From contig JBDTLH010000338.1 in assembly GCA_039934875.1 (NCBI GenBank), positions 1-12,878 of the forward strand: 12,878 bases of DNA, written 5' to 3'. Position 1 is the first letter of the stretch; each line of letters begins with the position of its first letter. Below the pieces are notes generated by a model. The model saw nothing but the letters and a program-made list of their open reading frames with translations. It was not told the origin of the DNA and ran no database searches. Below, piece by piece: positions 7,340 through 12,878 of this stretch. The stretch comes from JBDTLH01 sp039934875. Lineage in GTDB: Bacteria; Acidobacteriota; Terriglobia; Terriglobales; Acidobacteriaceae. Both the position numbers and the translations under genes were made by a program.

Positions 7340-7691
7340 AGGAAAGATAGTCCGGTCTGGGCGAGAGGCGCGGGACCCGTTCAGCGCCAAAGAGCGCAAG
7401 GAATTGGCAATGTTGGCAAAGATGCCCGACTCCGAAATCGACACCTCCGACATCCCTGAACTCCCCCTTGAGTACTGGAAGGAGCATGGCGTGATCGGCA
7501 GGTTCTATCGTCCAATCAAAAAGCCGGTAACCCTGAGACTGGATGCTGACGTGATTGATTGGTTAAAGGAAGAGGGCAAGGGCTATCAGACCAGAGCGAA
7601 CCACCTGTTGCGCAGAGAGATGCTGGCGCAACGCCGCCGCCCAACGAAGGCCGGGACGAAAAAACAACAACGTAAACGCGTCTCCGCGTAG
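7323..7691 (+). CDS. brnA: BrnA family antitoxin
   Basis: Antitoxin partner of BrnT: a C-terminal ribbon-helix-helix domain binds the operon's promoter, and the rest wraps the toxin. In this 122-residue protein the ribbon-helix-helix is clear at about residues 68-100 (PVTLRLDADVIDWLK, then GKGYQTRANHLLRREM, the family hallmark). The middle, DTSDIPELPLEYWK (40-53), is the usual linker region. The N-terminal third (basic, then FSAKERKELAMLAKMPDSEID) is typical. A very basic tail (RRRPTKAGTKKQQRKR) extends beyond the domain and is longer than in many BrnA proteins; it could add nonspecific DNA affinity. The start ATG 7323 overlaps the end of brnT, with a weak AGAAGA upstream, suggesting coupled translation. 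Confidence 0.9.
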   Translation: MKKHIRGKIVRSGREARDPFSAKERKELAMLAKMPDSEIDTSDIPELPLEYWKEHGVIGRFYRPIKKPVTLRLDADVIDWLKEEGKGYQTRANHLLRREMLAQRRRPTKAGTKKQQRKRVSA

Positions 7692-7842
7692 TCATCTTCA
7701 ACGCCCGCCCGCATAGGCGAGTTTAGCCAGTGTCGTAATGCGAAAGCAGCGACGAGCGGTCGCGCCGCGCGATTGGCTGCGGCGCCCCAACCCGAAGCGT
7801 GGGCCAGAAAGGCAATTCCGCAATCTCCCGTAAACTGATCCA

Positions 7843-9114
7843 GTGCCTCAGCCCTTTGATTACCACCGCCATCAACTCCATTGTGAAAGAATTCCGCTGG
7901 AACGGCTCGCCAGGAAGTTTGCAACGCCGCTGTATGTTTATTCGGCGAGTGAAATAAAGTCGCGCGTCGCGCTCTTTGAGCAGGCATTCGCCGACGTGCC
8001 GCACACCATCGGATACGCGGTGAAGGCGAACTCGAATCTGGCGGTGCTGAAGCTGCTGGCGAAGCTCGGCTGCGGCTTCGATATTGTTTCTGGAGGAGAG
8101 TTGGAGCGGGTGCGGGTGGCTGCGCCCACACGATTGAAAGAAGTGGTCTTCAGCGGGGTGGGCAAGCAGGTTGCGGAAATTGATGCCGCGCTTCGGCTGG
8201 AAATTTTGATCTTCAATGTTGAGTCCCCGGCGGAGCTCGAAGTGTTGTCCGCGCGCGCCCAATCGTTGCGCAAAAAAGCGCGGGTCGCGCTTCGCGTGAA
8301 TCCGGATGTCAATGCGGAGACGCATCCTTACATTTCCACCGGACTGCGCGAGCACAAATTCGGAGTGGACATCAAGCTCGCGCCCGAACTCTACGCCCGC
8401 GCGGCGGAGGCGAAATGGCTTGAGGTCGCGGGAGTGAGTTGCCACATCGGATCCCAGATCACGGATGTTGCGCCCTTCGGGGAGGCGCTGCGGCGCCTGC
8501 GCGCGCTCATCATCGCGTTGCGCGCGGCAGGACACAGTATCCGCTATGTGGACGCAGGCGGAGGGCTGGGCATCAGCTACCGGACCCAGCCCGGCGCATC
8601 GCGGCAGGACGACTTCCCGGTGCGGGTGCGGCAGTACGCGGCGCAGGTGAAAACCGCGCTGGCCGGCCTCGGCGTCCACCTGTTGCTGGAGCCGGGGCGC
8701 GCCATTATCGCCCATGCGGGAGCGCTGGTGACGCGGGTGGTTTACACCAAAACCAACGGCTCAAAAAAGTTTGTTATTACCGACGCGGCGATGAACGACC
8801 TTATCCGCCCGGCGCTCTATCAGGCGCACCACGAGATCGTAGCGGTCAAGCAAGCAAAGGTTGAGATGGAAGTAGTTGACATCGTCGGCCCGGTCTGCGA
8901 AACCGGAGACTTCTTCGCCCACGACCGCAGGATTCCCGCCGTGCGGGAGGGAGCTCTGCTTGCCATTCTCGATGCGGGCGCTTATGGCATGTCGCTGGCG
9001 TCGAATTACAATACCCGCTTGCGCGCGGCGGAGGTGCTGGTGGACGGCAAGCGCGTGAAGTTGGTCCGCCGCCGGGAGACGATGCGTGATTTGTTGCGGC
9101 CGGAGATGGTGTGA
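7843..9114 (+). CDS. lysA: Diaminopimelate decarboxylase
   Basis: PLP enzyme (fold type III) that decarboxylates meso-diaminopimelate to L-lysine, the last step of lysine synthesis. It is 423 aa, the normal length. Key elements are TPLYVYS at 28-34, the PLP lysine K61 in YAVKANSN, SGGEL at 83-87, CHIGSQI (200-206), DAGGGLGI (237-244), EPGR (283-286), the catalytic Cys352 in CETGDFF (from the other subunit in the dimer), and DAGAYGMSLASNYN (377-390). All active-site motifs are present. The start is GTG 7843: an in-frame TAA lies only 12 bases upstream, and the N terminus PFDYHRHQLHCERIPL matches the family. No clear ribosome-binding site is seen. It follows brnA by 151 bases with no obvious promoter or terminator between them, and converges on the DUF1015-like gene. 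Confidence 0.96.
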   Translation: MPQPFDYHRHQLHCERIPLERLARKFATPLYVYSASEIKSRVALFEQAFADVPHTIGYAVKANSNLAVLKLLAKLGCGFDIVSGGELERVRVAAPTRLKEVVFSGVGKQVAEIDAALRLEILIFNVESPAELEVLSARAQSLRKKARVALRVNPDVNAETHPYISTGLREHKFGVDIKLAPELYARAAEAKWLEVAGVSCHIGSQITDVAPFGEALRRLRALIIALRAAGHSIRYVDAGGGLGISYRTQPGASRQDDFPVRVRQYAAQVKTALAGLGVHLLLEPGRAIIAHAGALVTRVVYTKTNGSKKFVITDAAMNDLIRPALYQAHHEIVAVKQAKVEMEVVDIVGPVCETGDFFAHDRRIPAVREGALLAILDAGAYGMSLASNYNTRLRAAEVLVDGKRVKLVRRRETMRDLLRPEMV

Positions 9115-9215
9115 CGCTGGAGACCATTCACGCGCAGCGCGAATCCAGATAATTGGGACAAAATCACAAGCCTGCTCCACAGCCAAGGTCGGCGCGTCCT
9201 GCCGGCCCTTCCCTT

Positions 9216-9238
9216 GCACGCTCCAGCGTGCGTTTATT
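9216..9238. terminator. Hairpin between convergent lysA and DUF1015-like genes (possible terminator)
   Basis: A perfect inverted repeat, GCACGCT (9216-9222) / AGCGTGC (9225-9231), is followed on the plus strand by GTTTATT. As RNA the stem would be about 6 bp with a UCCA loop, plus a possible U-G pair at the base. It lies ~100 bases after the lysA stop and directly after the TAA of the minus-strand gene, so it could serve both directions. The U-tract is short and broken by an A, so termination efficiency is uncertain. Confidence 0.5.
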
Positions 9239-10334
9239 GCCGCACTGAGGTAAAGTCGCGCACCCAGTCTTCAGGCGCTTGAGGGAAGATGCGGAAGCTG
9301 TCGGCGGGCAGCGGGGTGCGCAGAAAGGCGGCGTGCTGAATCTGGGGGAGCGATGGCGGATTGAGCAGGAACGCGAGCGGCGCTCCGTCGCGGACCGCGC
9401 AAATCGCGGCGGAAATCTCCGAGACGGCCTCGGTGGCGCGGAGATCGAGATGGAGAGCGCGTTGCAACAATAGCTCCAGCAGCTCCAGATCGCTCGCCGC
9501 GAAAGGCAGATCGCTCGCCGCCGATGGCAGATCGCTCGCCGCCGACGGCAGCAACGCTTCCAGCACGTCCAGACGAGCTTTGAGCAGGTGGGCTTTGCCA
9601 TCGCTGAGGGCGATCAGGGCGGGGCCCAGTTCGTTGCCATGGGTAAGCAGGTATTGGGCGCGCTCGACCGTGAGTGCGGCGGGCAGAGGCTCAATCTGGA
9701 AGAACAGGCGCGCCTGATCGAGAAAGCGCTGTGCATCGAAGTTTGCCGGCGCGGGCAGCACGCGGTGCAGGGCTGAGATCGTGAATTCGGCGCGCTCCTG
9801 GTTCAGCAGCAACGCGGGAATTGCATCTTCCGGGCGGGGCGGCTGAACATGCAGATATCCCTGCCGGTGGATGGGCGTGGTCAGCGTCTTGTGCTCCGGC
9901 CCGGGAGCGCGGGGAAATTGAAGGCTGCGCCCCAGCGCGGCGCTCCAGGCAGCGTCATGGGCGGCCAGGATGAGGCGCTTCTCCTGGAGTTCGGTCGAAA
10001 CAATGTTGATGTAATGAAGATCGTTGATGGAGGTAAGGCGATGAACGAAGCCCTCTCCATGCTGCTCCGCAACCAGCCGCGCGTTGGGCGAGAACAGCAG
10101 GTTATCCAAAGTGCCGGCGGGATCGTCAAACAAGAGTACCGGAGTGAAATTGTCGCAGGCTTGGCTCGAGGGCTGCTGCGCCGGGAAGACGGTCCCGTGC
10201 TGGGGCGGGGAGAGTTGCACCAGGCAAAGCAGCCCCCGGCCGCGAAATCCGGAGGGCGCGATGCATTCGTACCCCAAAAGGGAGGGCGTGAGTTCTCCGC
10301 GGCGGGCAGGTGCGAAGGGGTAGATTTGGGCCAT
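9234..10334 (-). CDS. Divergent, shortened DUF1015-family protein
   Basis: A 366-residue protein recognisable as a DUF1015 relative by the order of conserved blocks. These are MAQIYPFAPAR at the start, FTPVLLFDDPAGTLDNLL (63-80), GFVHRLTSINDLHYINIV (95-112), FTISALHRVLPAPANFDAQRFL (184-205, the family's THRLV block), ALSDGKAHLLKA (242-253), LLELLLQRALHLDL (285-298) and FLLNPPSLPQIQHAAFL (322-338). Compared with the family (~400-420 aa), the N-terminal VAPPYDVI region is missing. The signature ADGHHRYET reads AAHDAAWSA (124-132), and the C-terminal MPxKSTYFYPK reads LPADSFRIFPQ (342-352). The function of the family is not established, and this member has probably lost the activity of its parent. 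The start is ATG 10334, preceded by AGGGGAA; ATG 10349 would add five residues. It carries a 21-bp tandem repeat. Confidence 0.75.
   Translation of the reverse strand: MAQIYPFAPARRGELTPSLLGYECIAPSGFRGRGLLCLVQLSPPQHGTVFPAQQPSSQACDNFTPVLLFDDPAGTLDNLLFSPNARLVAEQHGEGFVHRLTSINDLHYINIVSTELQEKRLILAAHDAAWSAALGRSLQFPRAPGPEHKTLTTPIHRQGYLHVQPPRPEDAIPALLLNQERAEFTISALHRVLPAPANFDAQRFLDQARLFFQIEPLPAALTVERAQYLLTHGNELGPALIALSDGKAHLLKARLDVLEALLPSAASDLPSAASDLPFAASDLELLELLLQRALHLDLRATEAVSEISAAICAVRDGAPLAFLLNPPSLPQIQHAAFLRTPLPADSFRIFPQAPEDWVRDFTSVRQ
9486..9548. repeat. Three tandem copies of a 21-bp unit inside the DUF1015-like gene
   Basis: Copies at 9486-9506, 9507-9527 and 9528-9548 share CAGATCGCTCGCCGC and differ by a few bases at the 3' end of the unit. 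The length is a multiple of three, so the frame is kept. It encodes near-identical 7-residue repeats (ASDLPSA, ASDLPFA type) at about residues 263-283 of the protein. Confidence 0.9.
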
Positions 10335-10338
10335 GCGC

Positions 10339-10345
10339 TTCCCCT
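10339..10345 (-). promoter_or_regulatory. Ribosome-binding site fixing the DUF1015-like start
   Basis: On the minus strand AGGGGAA precedes ATG 10334 with 4 bases between. It overlaps the first codons of the alternative start at 10349, which has no such site. The protein from 10334 begins MAQIYPF, matching the family's N terminus. Confidence 0.55.
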
Positions 10346-10361
10346 GCATAATAACAACTTT

Positions 10362-10381
10362 ATTGGATGTGATTGGATGTG
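10362..10381. repeat. Perfect 10-bp tandem direct repeat in the divergent DUF1015-like / VWA intergenic region
   Basis: ATTGGATGTG occurs twice without a gap (10362-10371 and 10372-10381). The period is about one helical turn, which would place both copies on the same face of DNA. It lies 28 bases before the DUF1015-like start and 131 bases before the first VWA gene, so it could act as a regulator site for either. A related ACATCCA (opposite orientation) occurs at 10437-10443. Confidence 0.6.
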
Positions 10382-10512
10382 GCCCTCAGAGCAGTGGGTG
10401 AACTGGAAAACCCAGTGACTCGTCGCTACATCTTTTACATCCAGGAGACATGGCTTATGCGCGCAGCATTCAGTTGCTGTGCTAATATCGCCAGCCAAAG
10501 GCAGGAAAACTT

Positions 10513-11589
10513 ATGTCAGGCATCCGCGCACGGATGGTGTTGGATTGGAGGTCTGCCTGGTTTGGCGGGCCACTGCTACTGTTATGCTTCGGCTTTTTGC
10601 TGCTGGTGGCGGGCGGCCCCGGTCGGGCCATGGCGCAGGTCGTCACGGCCCCGGACCAGGTGCATATCACGCCTAAGGAGCAGCCCTCAAAAAACAAGCC
10701 GCCGAAGGGGGTGGATGCCACTTCCGCGGGCATGAATATGAATAAAATCGGTGACCGTCCGATCTCAGTAAATGTGAACCTGGTGCTGGTGCCGGTGACG
10801 GTGACCGATCCGATGAACCGGTTGGTGACCGGCCTGGAGAAAGAGAACTTCAACGTCTTCGAGAACAACAAGAACGAGCCCATTCAGACGTTTTCGAGCG
10901 AGGATGAGCCGATCACCGTCGGGGTCATCTTCGACATGAGCGGCAGCATGTCCAACAAGATCGAGAAATCCAAGCAGGCAGTGATCGAGTTCTTCAAGAC
11001 GGCGAATCCGGAGGACGAATTTTTTCTCATCGCATTCAATGATCGTCCGGAGCTGATCTCGGACTTTACCTCATCGATCGAGGATATTCAGGGCAAGCTG
11101 GTCTATCCCGTGGCGAAGGGGCGGACGGCGCTGCTGGACGCGATTTATTTCGGGATGAACAAGATGCGGAACGCGAAATATCAGAAGAAGGCGCTGCTGG
11201 TTATTTCGGATGGCGGCGATAACCGCAGCCGCTACACCGACCATGAAATCAAGAGCATGGTGAAGGAAGCGGACGTGATGATCTATTCGATCGGCCTCTT
11301 CGATTACAATCCAGGTACGGCTGAAGAGCGCTCCGGGCCGTATCTGCTGAGCGAGATCAGCGATGCCACCGGAGGGCGGCTCTTCCGGATTGACGATCCG
11401 AGCGAGTTGAGCGACACTGCGGCGAAGATCGGGATCGAGCTGCGCAACCAATATGTGATCGGATATCGTCCTGACAATGCAGCTCACGATGGAAAGTGGC
11501 GAAAGATCAAGGTGAAATTGAGTCCGCCGAAGGGATTGCCGCAACTGATGGTCCACGCAAAAACGGGTTACTATGCGCCAGGGCAATAA
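10513..11589 (+). CDS. Secreted VWFA-related Acidobacterial domain protein (TIGR03436 type), copy 1
   Basis: A 358-residue exported protein with a von Willebrand factor A domain, likely a metal-dependent adhesion or protein-interaction module outside the cytoplasm. The signal peptide spans about residues 1-41: basic start, hydrophobic core PLLLLCFGFLLLVAG, and likely cleavage after AMA. An N-terminal beta domain follows (VNLVLVPVTVTDPMNRLVTGLEKENFNVFENN, 88-119). The VWA domain has a complete MIDAS: DMSGS (D141, S143, S145), T205 in GRTALLDAIY, and D233 in VISDGGDN. It ends with RNQYVIGYRP and the family-typical TGYYAPGQ. AGGA at 10503-10506 supports the start. The last 17 bases overlap the next VWA gene, indicating an operon with translational coupling. 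The partner or ligand is unknown. Confidence 0.93.
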   Translation: MSGIRARMVLDWRSAWFGGPLLLLCFGFLLLVAGGPGRAMAQVVTAPDQVHITPKEQPSKNKPPKGVDATSAGMNMNKIGDRPISVNVNLVLVPVTVTDPMNRLVTGLEKENFNVFENNKNEPIQTFSSEDEPITVGVIFDMSGSMSNKIEKSKQAVIEFFKTANPEDEFFLIAFNDRPELISDFTSSIEDIQGKLVYPVAKGRTALLDAIYFGMNKMRNAKYQKKALLVISDGGDNRSRYTDHEIKSMVKEADVMIYSIGLFDYNPGTAEERSGPYLLSEISDATGGRLFRIDDPSELSDTAAKIGIELRNQYVIGYRPDNAAHDGKWRKIKVKLSPPKGLPQLMVHAKTGYYAPGQ

Positions 11590-12796
11590 CAGTAACAAGG
11601 TCTGGCTCCTCACCGCAATATTTGCCGCAGCTACGATGCTGGGTGCGCAGCAACCGGCGCCCACGCCCACGCAGCGGCCGACGTTGGCGCAACCCAGTAC
11701 AGCGCAGGAGCGTGACCCCATACCCTCTCCCGACGATGTGACTCCGGGGGTGCTGGCCGCGCCCAGGACCGCGGCGCCCGCCAATAATGCTCCTAACAAT
11801 GGGACGGCTGCCAACGTTCCCTCCGGCCCTGAAGTGGCCCAGCCCGCGGGCAGCAATACCGTATCGGTCAACACGCCGGCGGCGCAGCAGGGCGCGAAAA
11901 ACGCGAACGGGACCTACGTCTTTACCGCCAACGTGAACGAGGTGCGGCTGTATGCGACGGTAGTGGACCAGAAGCAGCGCCTGGTGACCGACCTGAACCA
12001 GACTGATTTTCGCGTATATGAGGATGGCCAGCCGCAGCAGATCACGTTCTTCGACCGCACCGACGTTCCGGTGGCGCTGGGCATCATCATCGACAACTCA
12101 GGGTCCATGCGTGACAAACGCGAGAAGGTGAATGATGCCGCGCTGAATCTGGTCAGGTCGAGCAATCCCCAGGACCAGGTCTTCATCGTGAATTTCAACG
12201 ATGAAGCGTTTCTGGACCAGCAGTTCACCCCGGATATTGCCCAATTGAGAGAGGGGCTTCAGCATGTGGATTCGCGCGGCGGCACCGCGCTCTATGACGC
12301 AGTGCAAGGCGCGTCAAAGTACATGATCGATAGCGCCGCCATGCTGCGGCGCAAAGGAATAGTGAAAAGGGTGCTGCTGGTCGTGACCGACGGAGAAGAC
12401 AATGAAAGCCGCTCCAGCCTGGAGGACGCGATCAAGTACGTGCAGACCGAGAACGGCCCGACTATTTATACCATCGGGCTGCTGGGGCAGGAGCATGAGC
12501 GCAAGGCCAAGCGCGCGCTGGAAGAGCTCGCGGTGCAGACCGGCGGCGTCTCGTTCTTCCCCCGCGATCTGAATGAGGTGGACGCGATCAGCAAAGCGGT
12601 GGCGAAGGACATCCGCAATCAGTACCTCATCCGCTATAAATCCAGCAAGCCGCAGAGCGAAGGCGGATACCGCACCGTAAAGGTGGAGGCGCAGGCCCCG
12701 GGATTCAAAAACCTCCAGGTGCGCACCCGCACCGGATACTATGCCGGGCAGAACCCTGATCAGGAGCCGGGGGCCCCGCCGCCGCCGAAGAGATAA
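11573..12796 (+). CDS. Secreted VWFA-related Acidobacterial domain protein (TIGR03436 type), copy 2
   Basis: A 407-residue paralogue of the preceding gene. The signal peptide covers about residues 1-25 (KVWLLTAIFAAATMLGA, then QQ). A long low-complexity Pro/Ala/Gln/Asn linker (about 26-112) follows, probably a flexible spacer from the membrane or cell envelope. Next comes the beta domain (NEVRLYATVVDQKQRLVTDLNQTDFRVYEDG, 122-152) and the VWA domain with intact MIDAS: DNSGS (D174, S176, S178), T238 in GGTALYDAV, and D273 in VTDGEDN. The C terminus repeats the RNQYLIRYK ... RTGYYAGQ pattern and ends in a Pro-rich tail. The ATG lies inside the TAC-TAT-GCG codons of copy 1's YYAPGQ end, a 17-base overlap, so translation is likely coupled. 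Copy 1 lacks the long linker, so the two may act at different distances from the cell surface. Confidence 0.93.
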   Translation: MRQGNNSNKVWLLTAIFAAATMLGAQQPAPTPTQRPTLAQPSTAQERDPIPSPDDVTPGVLAAPRTAAPANNAPNNGTAANVPSGPEVAQPAGSNTVSVNTPAAQQGAKNANGTYVFTANVNEVRLYATVVDQKQRLVTDLNQTDFRVYEDGQPQQITFFDRTDVPVALGIIIDNSGSMRDKREKVNDAALNLVRSSNPQDQVFIVNFNDEAFLDQQFTPDIAQLREGLQHVDSRGGTALYDAVQGASKYMIDSAAMLRRKGIVKRVLLVVTDGEDNESRSSLEDAIKYVQTENGPTIYTIGLLGQEHERKAKRALEELAVQTGGVSFFPRDLNEVDAISKAVAKDIRNQYLIRYKSSKPQSEGGYRTVKVEAQAPGFKNLQVRTRTGYYAGQNPDQEPGAPPPPKR

Positions 12797-12812
12797 GCAG
12801 AGCGAATCACGC

Positions 12813-12842
12813 TTGACAGGCTATGCCGCGCAGGCGGATACT
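12813..12842 (+). promoter_or_regulatory. Sigma70-like promoter at the right edge
   Basis: A perfect TTGACA (12813-12818) and GATACT (12837-12842) are 18 bases apart, just after the VWA operon. The expected transcription start is around 12849-12850, so the next gene seems to have its own promoter. Confidence 0.45.
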
Positions 12843-12851
12843 CTCAACAAG

Positions 12852-12878
12852 ATGAAGCGCTACCGCAACTACGCTTAT
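12852..12878 (+). CDS. Possible start of the next gene (first nine codons only)
   Basis: ATG 12852 opens MKRYRNYAY and runs off the window. The basic, aromatic start would suit a signal peptide or membrane anchor, but nine codons cannot identify a product. It starts only a few bases after the transcription start predicted from the TTGACA/GATACT promoter and has no ribosome-binding site, so the transcript may be leaderless or nearly so. Confidence is low because no coding signal can be judged over this length. Confidence 0.3.

Noticed and set aside
7749..7763. A 5-bp dyad GCGAC/GTCGC between brnA and lysA as a terminator
   Set aside because: The stem is short and no U-tract follows.
7723..8715. 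A 330-codon minus-strand open frame antisense to lysA
   Set aside because: It is a shadow of a well-defined lysA gene with all active-site motifs; no domain is seen in the antisense product.
9486..9548. The tandem repeat as a CRISPR array
   Set aside because: The units are contiguous with no spacers, keep the reading frame, and lie inside a coding sequence.
9849..10418. A 189-codon plus-strand open frame antisense to the DUF1015-like gene
   Set aside because: The minus-strand frame has family blocks and a ribosome-binding site, whereas this one has neither.
10450..10485. An 11-residue mini-ORF (MAYARSIQLLC) upstream of the first VWA gene, as a leader peptide
   Set aside because: The AGGAG is only 2 bases from the ATG, there is no paired attenuator structure, and such short frames occur by chance.

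Overview
The window looks like an ordinary GC-rich chromosomal segment of an acidobacterium (Acidobacteriota, probably Terriglobia). The main reason is the tandem pair of secreted von Willebrand factor A proteins of the 'VWFA-related Acidobacterial domain' type (TIGR03436) at the right end. The GC-rich housekeeping genes and the DUF1015-like gene fit this. The taxonomic call is an inference from family content. No rRNA, tRNA, CRISPR array, insertion sequence or phage gene was seen.

Left part (1-3791). On the minus strand lie the 5' part of mnmG (tRNA wobble-uridine modification, running off the left edge) and, upstream of it, a five-helix TspO/MBR-like membrane protein. Divergent from these, on the plus strand, is a tight two-gene unit: an SRPBCC ligand-binding-fold protein whose stop codon overlaps the start of a class II CPD photolyase. 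TspO-like plus SRPBCC plus photolyase suggests a light/oxidative-stress neighbourhood.

Middle part (3963-7691). An 88-residue small membrane protein of unknown function is followed by an aldehyde dehydrogenase (plus). This converges, with only 4 bases between stop codons, on a YahK-type zinc alcohol dehydrogenase (minus). Divergent from the alcohol dehydrogenase is a complete BrnT/BrnA type II toxin-antitoxin operon with overlapping genes. Several short dyads lie in its presumed promoter, where autoregulation by BrnA would be expected.

Right part (7843-12878). lysA (diaminopimelate decarboxylase, last step of lysine synthesis) converges on a minus-strand gene for a shortened, divergent DUF1015-family protein, with a perfect hairpin between them. 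The DUF1015-like protein has lost the family's signature motifs and carries a three-copy 21-bp tandem repeat inside its coding sequence. Divergent from it, across an intergenic region with a perfect 10-bp tandem direct repeat, are the two overlapping VWA genes. A good sigma70-like promoter follows them, with an ATG placed almost at the expected transcription start, where the window ends.

Nothing here is an obviously new multi-gene system. The most unusual items are the degenerate DUF1015-like protein with its repeat, the direct repeat upstream of the VWA operon, the dyad-rich brnTA promoter, and the TspO-like/SRPBCC/photolyase arrangement.
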